In this document: in pieces, positions 48,180 through 64,000 of the stretch
Layout: each line of letters starts with the position of its first letter
How positions within the stretch are numbered: the first letter of the stretch is position 1
Assembly: GCF_030372065.1 (NCBI RefSeq)
Contig: NZ_JAUDEA010000003.1
Location: forward strand, 62,001 to 126,000
Reading direction: 5' to 3'
Origin: Thermophilibacter provencensis
GTDB lineage: Bacteria; Actinomycetota; Coriobacteriia; Coriobacteriales; Atopobiaceae
Length of the DNA: 64,000 nucleotides
Notes under the pieces: generated by a model
Seen by the model: the letters and a program-made list of their open reading frames with translations, nothing else
Told to the model about the DNA's origin: nothing
Database searches by the model: none
Position numbers and translations under genes: made by a program

Positions 48180-51044
48180 CTACCGGTTCCTGCCGTGGCA
48201 GTTCTTGAACTTCTTCCCGCTGCCGCAGGGGCAGGGGTCGTTGCGCCCCACGCCCACGTAGGGGTCGGGGTCATCCGCCTTCCGGTAGGTGCGCGGCTTG
48301 GACGCGCCGAGCGCGTTGCCCTGGGGAGGCGCCCCAACGGCGCCGGGCTTTGCGACGGCGGCGGGGGCGCGACGGGCGCCCTGGTCGCCATCCACCTCGG
48401 CGGGGCCGGAGTACTGGGCGCCGCGCAGCTCGGAGGGCTCCTCCTCGGCCGGTGCCGGCGCGGCGGGCCTCACCACGATCTCAAGGCGCAGGATGGTGCG
48501 GAGGAAGTCCTCGTACATGGTGTTGACGAGCTCGGCAAAGGCCGCGTAGGCCTCGGTCTTGTACTCGACGAGCGGGTCGCGCTGGCCAAAGCCGCGCAGG
48601 CCAATGCCGGTCTTGAGGTAGTCCATCTCCTGGAGGTAGGACATCCAGCGCGTGTCGATGACGCGCAGCATGACCTGGGCGGAGAGCATGTGCATGGGCT
48701 CCGCGCCAATGCGCTCGGCCTTCTCGGCAAAGCAGCCGTCGACAAACTCCTTGACCGTCTCCGCAACGTCGCCCTCGCCCTGGCCCTCCTCGACGCCGGG
48801 AACGTCCTTGCGGCCGGTGAGCTCCTGGAGCCACCGCTCGAGCCCGCGGACGTCCCAGTCCGCCTGCTTGGAGCCCTCCGGGCAGAACTCGGAAACCTCG
48901 CGCTGGACCGTGTCATAGGTCACCTCGTCGATGTGCTCCATGAGGTCCTTGCCGTCGAGGATCTTGTTGCGCTCCTCGTAGATGACCTGGCGCTGGGTGT
49001 TCATGACGTTGTCGTAGTCGAGGACGTTCTTTCGCATGGCGAAGTTGATCTCCTCGATCTTGCGCTGCGCGCTCTCAACGGCCTTCGTGACCATCTTGGC
49101 CTGGATGGGCATGTCGTCGGGCATGTCGTAGCGCTGCATCATCGCAGAGATCTTGTCCATGCGGTCCCCGCCGAAGAGGCGCATGAGGTCATCCTCAAGC
49201 GAGAGGTAGAACTGGGTCTCGCCAGGGTCGCCCTGACGGCCGGAGCGGCCGCGCAGCTGGTTGTCGATGCGGCGGCTCTCGTGGCGCTCGGTGCCAATGA
49301 CGCACAGGCCGCCCGCGTCGATGACGTGGCGCTTCTCCACCTCGCAGCGCTCCTTGGCGCGCGCGAGCGCTGAGGCGTGCTCCTCGGCGATGGACGCCAG
49401 CGTCTCCGGCTCGATCTCTATCCCCTGCTTGGCGAGCTCGGACGCCTTGAGGCGCGCCGGGTCGCCCGCGGCAAGGATGCGGCGCACCACGTCGCGCTCC
49501 ACGCCAAAGTCGAGCTCGAGCACGGCCTCCTCGGCAAGCTCCTCGGGGTTGCCGCCGAGCAGGATGTCCGTGCCACGGCCGGCCATGTTCGTCGCGATGG
49601 TGACGGCGCCCTCACGGCCCGCCTGGGCGACGATCTGCGCCTCGCGCTCGTGATACTTGGCGTTGAGGACGTTGTGCTTGATGCCGCGCTTGTCGAGGAT
49701 GCGCGAGAGCTTCTCGGAGTTCTCAATGGAGACGGTGCCCACCAGGCACGGCTGACCCTTGGCGTGGCGCTCCACGACGTCGTCCGCCACGGCCTTGAAC
49801 TTGGACTCGATGGTGCGGTAGACAAGGTCGTCGTGGTCCTGTCGGATGACCGGCTTGTTGGGCGGAATCACCTGCACCGGGATGTGGTAGACCTCGCGGA
49901 ACTCCGCGTCCTCCGTCATGGCCGTGCCCGTCATGCCCGCAAGCTTGTCGTACATGAGGAAGTAGTTCTGGAGCGTGATGGTGGCGAGCGTCTGGTTCTC
50001 CTCGCGGACAATCACGCCTTCCTTTGCCTCGATGGCCTGGTGCAGGCCCTCGGAGTAGCGCCTGCCCTCCATGATGCGGCCGGTGAACTCGTCGACGATC
50101 TTGACCTCGCCGTCCACGACCACGTACTGCTGGTCGCGATGGAACATGTACTCGGCCTTGAGCGCCTGCTGGAGGTGGTTCACCAGCTGGCCGGACACGT
50201 CGCCGTAGATGTCATCGATCCCAAGGGCGCGCTCCACCTTCTCCAGGCCCTCGTCGGTGGTGGCAATGGTGTGCTTGGCCTCGTCCATCTCGAAGTCGAC
50301 CTCGGGGATGAGCCCGCGCACCGCGCGCGCAAAGTCCTTGTAGGTGGCGGCGGACTTGCTGCCGGCGCCGGAGATGATAAGCGGGGTCCTCGCCTCGTCG
50401 ATGAGGATGGAGTCCGCCTCGTCCACGATGGCGTAGTGGTGCCCGCGCTGCACGCGCATGCTAGCCCGCGTGACCATGTTGTCGCGCAGGTAGTCAAAGC
50501 CAAACTCGGAGTTGGTGCCGTAGGTCACGTCCGCCTCGTAGGCGGGCTTCTTGAGCGGGAGGCGCATGCCGTTCTGAATGAGGCCCACGGACATGCCCAG
50601 GAAGCGGTAGATCTGGCCCATCCACTCGCTGTCGCGCTTGGCGAGGTAGTCGTTGACGGTAACGATGTGGACGCCCTTGCCGGGGATGGCGTTGAGGTAG
50701 CCGGCGAGCGTCGAGACGAGCGTCTTGCCCTCGCCCGTCTTCATCTCGGCAATGGTGCCGCGGTGCAGCGCGATGCCACCGATGATCTGCACGTCAAAGT
50801 GGCGCAGGCCCGTCGTTCTCACCGACGCCTCGCGAACCGCTGCAAACGCGTCCGGAAGCAGCTGGTCGAGGGTCTCCCCCGCGGCGTAGCGCTCGCGAAA
50901 GCCCGCCGTGACCGCGTGGAGCTCATCGTCCGACATGGCCTGGTACTTGGGCTCGAGCTCGTTCACCTGCGCGGTGATGCGCTCGTATTCCTTGAGCTCC
51001 TTGTCCGAGCCCAGAGAGAGGAGTTTGGAGAGAAAGTTTGCCAT
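48180..51044 (-). CDS. secA: Preprotein translocase ATPase SecA
   Basis: A 954-residue motor that pushes pre-proteins through SecYEG. Walker A is EMKTGEGKTLVSTL, the DEAD-like box is AIVDEADSILIDEARTPLIISG, the second nucleotide-binding fold has TNMAGRGTDILLGG and ERHESRRIDNQLRGRSGRQGDPG, and the helical scaffold/wing follows. The C-terminal SEC-C zinc motif GRNDPCPCGSGKKFKNCHG would bind SecB or ribosomes. The length matches the longer actinobacterial SecA1. The ATG at 51042-51044 (MANFLSKLLSLG) has AGAAGGAAG upstream. Confidence 0.97.
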   Translation of the reverse strand: MANFLSKLLSLGSDKELKEYERITAQVNELEPKYQAMSDDELHAVTAGFRERYAAGETLDQLLPDAFAAVREASVRTTGLRHFDVQIIGGIALHRGTIAEMKTGEGKTLVSTLAGYLNAIPGKGVHIVTVNDYLAKRDSEWMGQIYRFLGMSVGLIQNGMRLPLKKPAYEADVTYGTNSEFGFDYLRDNMVTRASMRVQRGHHYAIVDEADSILIDEARTPLIISGAGSKSAATYKDFARAVRGLIPEVDFEMDEAKHTIATTDEGLEKVERALGIDDIYGDVSGQLVNHLQQALKAEYMFHRDQQYVVVDGEVKIVDEFTGRIMEGRRYSEGLHQAIEAKEGVIVREENQTLATITLQNYFLMYDKLAGMTGTAMTEDAEFREVYHIPVQVIPPNKPVIRQDHDDLVYRTIESKFKAVADDVVERHAKGQPCLVGTVSIENSEKLSRILDKRGIKHNVLNAKYHEREAQIVAQAGREGAVTIATNMAGRGTDILLGGNPEELAEEAVLELDFGVERDVVRRILAAGDPARLKASELAKQGIEIEPETLASIAEEHASALARAKERCEVEKRHVIDAGGLCVIGTERHESRRIDNQLRGRSGRQGDPGETQFYLSLEDDLMRLFGGDRMDKISAMMQRYDMPDDMPIQAKMVTKAVESAQRKIEEINFAMRKNVLDYDNVMNTQRQVIYEERNKILDGKDLMEHIDEVTYDTVQREVSEFCPEGSKQADWDVRGLERWLQELTGRKDVPGVEEGQGEGDVAETVKEFVDGCFAEKAERIGAEPMHMLSAQVMLRVIDTRWMSYLQEMDYLKTGIGLRGFGQRDPLVEYKTEAYAAFAELVNTMYEDFLRTILRLEIVVRPAAPAPAEEEPSELRGAQYSGPAEVDGDQGARRAPAAVAKPGAVGAPPQGNALGASKPRTYRKADDPDPYVGVGRNDPCPCGSGKKFKNCHGRNR

Positions 51045-51184
51045 CGGTCTTCCTTCTGCCGTTGCCATGCGATGCCGACAGGGGCACTCAACTTCAACAC
51101 TCTACCCGTAGCCGCCAGCGATAAGGGCCGCGCGAGGAGGTCTCACCAAAACCGCAACTGAGAGGGAGGGCCCCGGCGAATCGC

Positions 51185-54052
51185 CTACTCCAACCCCATC
51201 TCCCCCAAGAGCCGCTCAGAGGGCCCGCTCGCGCCCAGGCGTCGGAGCCGGGCGCAATGATGGCGAAAGTGGCGCTCGGCCTCAAGCGACCTCCCCCCAG
51301 CTTTGAGCGCGCGCACGAGCGTGAGGATGGCGTCCTCCCTCAGCTCGTTTGCGGCGAGGGCGTTGGAGGCGAGACGCGCCGCCGTGCGCTCCTGGCCCAT
51401 CTCGAGCGCCGCCTCCGCCCCGGCGACCATGGCGTCCGCGTAGAGCTCCCTCAGCTCGTCCCTGAGCTTGGTGACGAGTCCCGTCGAATCGTCGGAGGGA
51501 ACATAGAGATCCCCCGCGTAGAGGCTCTCCGCCTGCCGTGCCATCGAAAGCGCGCGCATGGGGTCGGAGGCGTCCGAGGCCTCTCTCGCAAAGGCCCTGA
51601 AAAGGTCAACGTCACATCTCACGAGACCCATGTCCAGCGATATCTCCCGGCTTGAGCGGCTGGTGACAAACGGGTCGAGCCCTGGCTCAATCTCCGCGAT
51701 CGCCGCCCTGAGGGCGCTTGTCGCCTGATAGGCCTTGTTAAAGCCCGTGACGTAGTCCTTGCCCGGCCATACCTGGTCCACAAGCTGAAAGCGCTTGGCG
51801 CTGCCGCCGCGCTGCAGCACGAGGTACTCGAGAAGGGCCTTGGCGTTTCTGCGCTCGAGCTTCCAGTCTGGGATCCGGACCCCTCGCACGTAGACCGCGC
51901 AGCCGCCGAGCAGCGTCACGTCAATGGGAATCTTCGACTCTTCCGGGAGGGGGCTTCCCAGACCCCTCGCGAGCGCGGAGGAGGGGGAGCACTCGCTACC
52001 CGTTCCACGCCCCCGCGCGGGACCCGCCGCCATCCCCGAGAGGGCGCGCTTCCACGACGAGGGAAGACAGCGCCTCAGCAGCGGGGAGAACGTGCCCATG
52101 CCATACGCGAGGACCCCCAGGAGCCAGAGCTCGTTTCTCGGCGCGGCCGTCTCGAGCTCCTCCGTCGTGAGGTCCCCCTCGTCGAGCGCCATTGCGGAGA
52201 GGACCACGGAGCACACGCGCGAGAGCCCGTCGTGCCCGCCCTCAAGGCACTCGTAAGAGACGCGCTCCCCCAGCATGAAGCCCGCCACGGCCCTCAGAAG
52301 GCGCGCAACCCTCCCCAGGTAGACGAGACCCTCTGCCACCGCCCGGTCTGCGGCGAGCTGAGACCTCACGGCAGCCCGTGCCAGGGTCTTGCCCCTCAGG
52401 TCGCAGATGCAGCCGGCGAGAAGCGCCACGACCAAGACAAGCGAGTCCCCTTGCCGCTCGGCGCTCGCGGCGAGAGCCTCGGCATCCGTCGAGGCACGCG
52501 GGCTTCCCTCCAGCGTCTCGCGAATCACCGACGAGAGGGAAAGGTAGGGGGCCAGCCCGGAAAGCTCGGGCGCGCCCAGGCGCGAGGGCTCCTCGTCCGA
52601 CGTGGCACCCTCCCCCGCGTCGCCCATTAAGAGCTGGGCCACCTCAAGATCGAGCTCAAGAAGCGCTCCCGAGAGCGTGCGCTCGGACGCTCCCCTGGGA
52701 TGCGCCACGAGCAGCCTCATGGCGTCGTCCGGCCGGCCATCGGCCATCAGCACGAAGGCCTCACGGTGAAGGTGGAGCCGGTAAACGAGGGGGCTCACGT
52801 CCTCCGAGAGCTCAATGCCCCTCGTCCACGGCCCCCTCAGCAGACGCCTTGCCTCCACAAACATCAGGGCTGCCGCGTCGACACCAGAAAGGGTGGCAAG
52901 GCGCGCCGCCCCCTCGGCATCAAAGCGCCTGGACGACACGGCATCCATCGCGAGCTCAAGGGACTCGAGCACCGACGGCGGGCACTCGCCCAGGAGCCGC
53001 TCGCGCGAGACGGACCTTCTTACGAGGGCAATCTCAGAGACATCGATGAACTCGGCCCCGCGCTCCACCACCATGCGGAGCATTCCGTCTGCCGGCACCA
53101 TCTTGCAGAGAATCGCGGCGCGGGAATAGTCCCCGCGCGACATGAGAAGGCGGGCGGACCTTGCGAGCACCTCAGAGTGCTCGAGACAGGCGGAGCTCAG
53201 GCGGGGCACGGTCGCCATCGAGGCAAGATGCGCGTCCGAGCCAAGGCACGAGAAGCGGTCAAGCCCGGAGGATATGCCAAGAACGGGAGCCTCCGAACAA
53301 AGGACCGCAATCATCTCGTCGGGAGAGCGCCCCACGACGCGCTGGACATCGTCTGTCGTCCCCGATCCAAGAAGAAGCATCGCGAGACGAACCTCAAGCT
53401 CCTCATCGGAAAGGCCCCTGCGCACGGTTTGCTCCACAAGCGATCCGAGCGCATCAAAGTATGCCTGGGGAGGCGCTCCGGGCGTGCAGCCCGCAAGGCG
53501 AGCATCGCCCAGGGAGCGCAGAAGGGAGGGGATGCCCCTCGTGAGCGAGCGCAGCTCCTGCGGGTACCGAGAGCGGGAGATCTCGGCATACCCCAGCGCT
53601 AGCAGGTCGGAGGTCCAGATGACGCGATACTCCGGGAGCTCCTCCAAAAGCTGGCGCGCATCGGGAGAGAGCGTGAGAACAACGGAGACGCCAGGGAGCA
53701 TGGCCTTTCCAAGCGCAGTGACAAAGCGCGAGACCTCATGCTCGTCAAACGACGGAACGTTCTCCAAGACAAGAAGCGTCCTGGCGTCGGGCTTGATAAC
53801 ATCACGGGCGAGACGCGAGAGGGTTCGCACCGCCTTGTTGGGACCTGACGAGCGCAGCTGTCGGGAATGAATCACAAAGCTGCGACGCTGAGCCTCAGAG
53901 ACAATCTCGCCCACAAGGTCATGGCGGCCCATTCCGGGCTCGGCGCAGATGGCAAGAAGAAGCTGCTCTCCTCGAGAAGAGGCCTCGAAAAGAGCTGTCG
54001 GTGAGGCAAAGAGCTTCATCTCATTCTTAACGTGTGAATCATCGGACATCAT
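51185..54052 (-). CDS. Large SARP/BTAD-type transcriptional regulator with degenerate P-loop domain
   Basis: A ~955-residue regulator. The N-terminal third resembles a STAND/MalT-like ATPase: LLLAICAEPGMGRHDLVGEIV stands where Walker A should be (Lys-Thr/Ser replaced by Arg-His) and RTLLVLENVPSFDEHEVSRF where Walker B should be, so ATP binding is doubtful. The middle is helical repeat-like. The C-terminus has an OmpR-type winged helix (DVTLLGGCAVYVRGVRIPDWKLERRNAKALLEYLVLQRGG) followed by a bacterial transcriptional activation domain (VRCDVDLFRAFARE, AESLYAGDLYV, LRDELRELYADAMVAGAEAALEMG). I chose the ATG at 54050-54052 (GGAG eight bases upstream). It lies directly downstream of an rRNA operon on the same strand. 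Its targets are unknown. Confidence 0.8.
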   Translation of the reverse strand: MMSDDSHVKNEMKLFASPTALFEASSRGEQLLLAICAEPGMGRHDLVGEIVSEAQRRSFVIHSRQLRSSGPNKAVRTLSRLARDVIKPDARTLLVLENVPSFDEHEVSRFVTALGKAMLPGVSVVLTLSPDARQLLEELPEYRVIWTSDLLALGYAEISRSRYPQELRSLTRGIPSLLRSLGDARLAGCTPGAPPQAYFDALGSLVEQTVRRGLSDEELEVRLAMLLLGSGTTDDVQRVVGRSPDEMIAVLCSEAPVLGISSGLDRFSCLGSDAHLASMATVPRLSSACLEHSEVLARSARLLMSRGDYSRAAILCKMVPADGMLRMVVERGAEFIDVSEIALVRRSVSRERLLGECPPSVLESLELAMDAVSSRRFDAEGAARLATLSGVDAAALMFVEARRLLRGPWTRGIELSEDVSPLVYRLHLHREAFVLMADGRPDDAMRLLVAHPRGASERTLSGALLELDLEVAQLLMGDAGEGATSDEEPSRLGAPELSGLAPYLSLSSVIRETLEGSPRASTDAEALAASAERQGDSLVLVVALLAGCICDLRGKTLARAAVRSQLAADRAVAEGLVYLGRVARLLRAVAGFMLGERVSYECLEGGHDGLSRVCSVVLSAMALDEGDLTTEELETAAPRNELWLLGVLAYGMGTFSPLLRRCLPSSWKRALSGMAAGPARGRGTGSECSPSSALARGLGSPLPEESKIPIDVTLLGGCAVYVRGVRIPDWKLERRNAKALLEYLVLQRGGSAKRFQLVDQVWPGKDYVTGFNKAYQATSALRAAIAEIEPGLDPFVTSRSSREISLDMGLVRCDVDLFRAFAREASDASDPMRALSMARQAESLYAGDLYVPSDDSTGLVTKLRDELRELYADAMVAGAEAALEMGQERTAARLASNALAANELREDAILTLVRALKAGGRSLEAERHFRHHCARLRRLGASGPSERLLGEMGLE

Positions 54053-54239
54053 AAGAACCACTCCATACCGTACTTCCGCGCGTAACGAGTGGGTCCTACA
54101 ATACCATTCTGAATAGTCTGTAAAGCGTTATTTCGGTGGGTGAAGCTATTGTTTTATGAAGTTAGGTGACAGCTAACGGGAAGATTGCCGTTTGAGCAGC
54201 ATGAACAGAAACCAAGCGTGACTCAGACTGACCGAGCTT

Positions 54240-54286
54240 GCCCAAAACAAAAGAAGGGGACGTGCCAGACAAATGACACGTCCCCT
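54240..54286 (-). terminator. Terminator of the first rRNA operon, built from a family D-like repeat
   Basis: On the minus strand GGGGACGTG and CACGTCCCC form the stem, followed by TTCTTTTGTTTTGGG. The element AGGGGACGTG resembles the ends of the family D repeats. It lies about 40 bases beyond the 5S 3' end. Confidence 0.7.
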
Positions 54287-54325
54287 CAATGGAGCAAAGA
54301 ATCTAGACAGCAAAATGCCCCTTGT

Positions 54326-54445
54326 TGGTCAGCGACGTCCTGCTCTCCCACGGACTGACTCCGCAGTACCATCGGCGCTCGGGGGCTTAACTTCCGGGTT
54401 CGGAATGGGACCGGGTGTGCCTCCCCTGCCATGGTCGCTGACCAA
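54326..54445 (-). rRNA. rrf: 5S ribosomal RNA (first operon)
   Basis: A 120-base gene. TGGTCAGCGACCATGG at the 5' end pairs with the 3' end GTCGCTGACCA, and the conserved core CCGAACCCGGAAGTTAAGC is present. Flanking bases extend the terminal stem to about 27 pairs (AATGCCCCTTGTT and complement), the likely RNase III/M5 processing site. It is identical to the second copy at 61145-61264. Confidence 0.95.
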
Positions 54446-54547
54446 CAAGGGGCATTCTGCTTTGGGGGCGCGTCGCCGTGCCCTCAGGGCCGCACAGCGT
54501 GACGTCGACGCTCCTCAAGATCGCGATGCTCGAGAAGTGAATCGAAG

Positions 54548-59200
<4,653 letters not shown>

Positions 59201-59612
59201 ACCGGCTAGAGCCGGTTTCGCGTGAGTTTCGGTCGACCCCGTCTAAGATCCCGCTGATCTCGGATTCAGTGAAATTGACGTTCTGACGTGGTGTCAGATT
59301 CGATTTCGCTTAGTCTGTCTTCGTCGATCTTTCGATCGCAGTATCCGGTTCTCAAGGTACTCCCGCGCAGGTCGGAGGCGATGTCCTCGTCGCTGCGCGG
59401 GGAATAACTATACGCACTTCGGCCGCCCCTGGGGGCGTGAATCCGCGGGTTCACAATTCCTACATAAACGGGGGCGCCCATGACAGGTTCACCTTGGTGT
59501 TTGCCCGCGTCCGTTCGACAGCTAGTTAAAGTGCGAGGTTCTCTCTATAAGCTCTTCCGTACTGCACAAGAATCAGGTACCTTCACAGATCCTTTGGTCT
59601 CACGCGAAGACA
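59201..59612 (-). promoter_or_regulatory. rRNA leader and promoter region of the first operon
   Basis: The 412 bases upstream of 16S contain the boxA-like GTACCTTGAGAACC (59351-59360), a hairpin CCGGCTAGAGCCGG just before 16S, and on the minus strand TATAGT (59412-59407) as the best -10 candidate; no good -35 lies at 17 bases. The GC-rich palindrome CGCCCCCAGGGGCG (around 59426-59439) is just upstream. No gene is seen. An insertion sequence ends the region at 59612, so any promoters further upstream have been displaced. Confidence 0.45.
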
Positions 59613-60948
59613 GGCTTATAGGACAAAAAGTGTGTATGAAATGCCCGTCTTTCTGCAGGTAGACACCCACAAATCGGCCTCGTGAGTTGCGTCGCCACAA
59701 CTTTTTACCTGGACGGAAAGTGTGTATAGATTCTCGTGTCATCGCAGGTAGACCATGCTGTTCCCAACAGTGGAGTCGGTCTGTCTGCGAGGTTGCCATG
59801 GGAAATCCCCGCTGCCCTGCCTGCGGCTCGAATATGGTCAAAAACGGGAGGGCGAAAGCCGGCAGGACTCGCTTCAGATGCATGCGCTGCGGCTCGAGCC
59901 CAGTGAGGAAGATCGACACCTCCGCCAAGGCCCTCAAGGCCTTCCTGGGCTGGCTGCTGTCCCGCAAGCGGCAGTCCGACATGCCGGGCGGCGGCAGGAC
60001 CTTCAGAAGGAAGTGCGCCCCCTTCTGGAACATATGGCCCATGCCGCCCAGGATAGAGGAGCCGCGGAGCGTCGTCCACGTCGACGGCATACATCTCGGA
60101 AGAAAGGCCGTCGTGCTCGTCGCCTCGGACGAGCGCCACGCCCTGGGCTGGCATCTGTGCCGCACCGAGAACAGCCGCGGCTGGGCGGCCCTGATGCAGC
60201 GTATAGCCGCTCCTGAGATGGTCGTCTCGGACGGGGGCGACGGCTTTCAGAAGGCGCTCGGAAAGACCTGGCCCCGCACGCCTCACCAGCGCTGTGTCTT
60301 CCACGCGTTCTCCCAGGTCAAGTGTTATACCACCTCAAGACCCCGCACCCGGGCAGGGGTGGAACTTTACGGCCTCGCCAAGGCGCTGCTTGCCATCACG
60401 ACGCTCGGGGAGGCGCAAGAGTGTGTGGAGGCGTTTCTCGCGTGGTCCGAGCGATGGGACGACTTCCTGTCGGAGAGAACGAGAACAGAGGACGGAAGGT
60501 TCGTCCTCACGCACGAGCGTCTCGTCAAGGCGCGAAGATCCCTTGCTCGGCTCGTCAACGCCGGGACGCTGTTTACCTACCTCGATCCGCGCCTGGAGCA
60601 TCTTGCCCCGCTTCCCTCGACCAACAATCGTATCGAGGGCGGCGTGAATTCACAGCTCAGGGCCATGCTCAGGGACCATAGGGGGCTGTCTGTCGAGCGC
60701 AGGCTCAAGGCGGTCTTCTGGTGGTGCTATATGCACAGCCCGAGCCCCTTGCCTGCAGCGGAGATCCTGCGTGTCATGCCGACGGACGGCTCTATCAGAG
60801 CCATATACGAAAGACTCAATCAGCAGGACAAGCTACAAGGAACCATTCCTCAGTGGGGAGATGCCATAGCGTGGTCAGAGCTCCATCACTCGCAGCCCTT
60901 GCGCATGGATTGGGATTAGGCCAATACACACTTTTTGTCCTGTAAGCC
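59613..60948 (+). mobile_element. IS1249-like insertion sequence (IS256-type family)
   Basis: A complete 1336-base element. The left terminal inverted repeat (59613-59637) and right one (60924-60948) match over 25 bases with one difference, beginning GGCTTATAGGACAAAAAG and GGCTTACAGGACAAAAAG. The eight-base target duplication CGAAGACA occurs at 59605-59612 and 60949-60956. A subterminal direct repeat (AAGTGTGTAT with GCAGGTAGAC, at 59628 and again at 59718) may be additional transposase-binding sites. One transposase gene is inside. The intact duplication and repeats suggest a fairly recent insertion. Confidence 0.92.
59798..60919 (+). CDS. IS1249-family transposase
   Basis: A 373-residue DDE-type transposase. 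The N-terminal zinc-finger-like domain is MGNPRCPACGSNMVKNGRAKAGRTRFRCMRCGSS (two CxxC pairs). The catalytic region includes VVHVDGIHLGRKAVVLVA (first Asp), MVVSDGGDGFQKALGKTWPRTPHQRCVFHAF (second Asp, with the CxxH typical of IS256-type enzymes), and TNNRIEGGVNSQLRAMLRDHRGLSVERR (Glu). The ATG at 59798-59800 has GAGG upstream. An in-frame open stretch upstream to 59687 lacks family similarity. No frameshift is seen, so the element may be active. Confidence 0.92.
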   Translation: MGNPRCPACGSNMVKNGRAKAGRTRFRCMRCGSSPVRKIDTSAKALKAFLGWLLSRKRQSDMPGGGRTFRRKCAPFWNIWPMPPRIEEPRSVVHVDGIHLGRKAVVLVASDERHALGWHLCRTENSRGWAALMQRIAAPEMVVSDGGDGFQKALGKTWPRTPHQRCVFHAFSQVKCYTTSRPRTRAGVELYGLAKALLAITTLGEAQECVEAFLAWSERWDDFLSERTRTEDGRFVLTHERLVKARRSLARLVNAGTLFTYLDPRLEHLAPLPSTNNRIEGGVNSQLRAMLRDHRGLSVERRLKAVFWWCYMHSPSPLPAAEILRVMPTDGSIRAIYERLNQQDKLQGTIPQWGDAIAWSELHHSQPLRMDWD

Positions 60949-61077
60949 CGAAGACATCGCACTGACGCGTCGAGCACGTGTCTCGTCCTTGCCGCACGCT
61001 CCTAGCGTGCCCTTAATCATGTCGCCGCTCTGAGGGCCCGTGCATCCTTCTCAAGAACCCAGGTGAAGACGATCGAA

Positions 61078-61114
61078 AACAAAAAAGCCGCCAGGCGGTG
61101 ATGCCCAGCGGCTT
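61078..61114 (-). terminator. Terminator of the second rRNA operon
   Basis: On the minus strand AAGCCGCTGGGC pairs with a GCCTGGCGGCTT arm around a short loop and is followed by TTTTTTGTTTTCG. It lies about 30 bases past the 5S 3' end. Its sequence is unrelated to the repeat-derived terminator of the first operon. Confidence 0.85.
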
Positions 61115-61144
61115 GAGTGCTTTCTATAGCAAAATGCCCCTTGT

Positions 61145-61264
61145 TGGTCAGCGACGTCCTGCTCTCCCACGGACTGACTCCGCAGTACCATCGGCGCTCG
61201 GGGGCTTAACTTCCGGGTTCGGAATGGGACCGGGTGTGCCTCCCCTGCCATGGTCGCTGACCAA
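61145..61264 (-). rRNA. rrf: 5S ribosomal RNA (second operon)
   Basis: Identical to the copy at 54326-54445, including the extended flanking stem. The operon is in the same orientation, and its 16S lies beyond the window. Confidence 0.95.
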
Positions 61265-61366
61265 CAAGGGGCATTCTGCTTTGGGGGCGCGTCGCCGTGC
61301 CCTCAGGGCCGCACAGCGTGACGTCGACGCTCCTCAAGATCGCGATGCTCGAGAAGTGAATCGAAG

Positions 61367-64000
<2,634 letters not shown>

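Overview
The window is a high-GC (roughly two-thirds G+C by eye) bacterial chromosome segment in which almost every gene lies on the minus strand. The gene set suggests a fermentative, anaerobic actinobacterium of the class Coriobacteriia (Olsenella/Atopobiaceae-like). Supporting signs are a rubrerythrin/PerR oxygen defence, a split transketolase with PTS components, a cysteine desulfidase, LytTR signalling, a TsaB-RimI-TsaD fusion and a SARP/BTAD-type regulator. The assignment is inference from gene content and not from a database match.

Layout. 1-6 kb: the start of a glutamine-dependent NAD+ synthase, a frameshifted REP-associated (Y1/IS200-like) transposase, an amino-acid ABC transporter operon, a divergent L-cysteine desulfidase and a short alkylguanine alkyltransferase. 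6-19 kb: a three-domain TsaB-RimI-TsaD fusion, a lipoprotein esterase, two very large glycoside hydrolase family 3 enzymes with permuted domain order, and an AgrC/AgrA-like sensor kinase and LytTR regulator directly upstream of them. 19-31 kb: an AAA/DUF4143 ATPase, the PerR-rubrerythrin-DUF3783 operon, and a housekeeping run glmM-glmS-acpS-nnrDE-alr-udg-tsaE. 31-42.6 kb: rplM-rpsI, a GH31 enzyme, a patatin, tmRNA with smpB and rnr (a trans-translation cluster), a rubredoxin plus flavin reductase pair, and ftsE-ftsX. 42.7-51 kb: split transketolase, transaldolase, PTS IIB and IIA without a IIC, YitT, prfB and secA. 51-54 kb: a large SARP-like regulator with a degraded P-loop. 54-64 kb: one complete rRNA operon (16S-23S-5S, no spacer tRNA), an IS1249-like element with 8-bp target duplications, then the 5S and most of the 23S of a second, apparently identical, rRNA operon.

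Two DNA-level patterns are not explained by the genes. First, at least fifteen short palindromic repeats of five or six families are scattered through the window, and nearly all sit within 0-8 bases of, or actually supply, the stop codon of a minus-strand gene. The transposase gene at 301-1036 is itself bracketed by one of these families, so this looks like a REP/RAYT system with strong targeting to (or retention at) gene ends. Second, a 13-base sequence GGCGAGAAGRACC occurs eight times exactly, on both strands, between genes and inside genes in three different reading frames. This resembles an architecture-imparting, Chi-like or uptake-type motif.

The window therefore combines conserved cell-wall precursor, tRNA modification, secretion and ribosome functions with carbohydrate-degradation islands. 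The repeats probably also serve as mRNA 3'-end structures for many of the genes.
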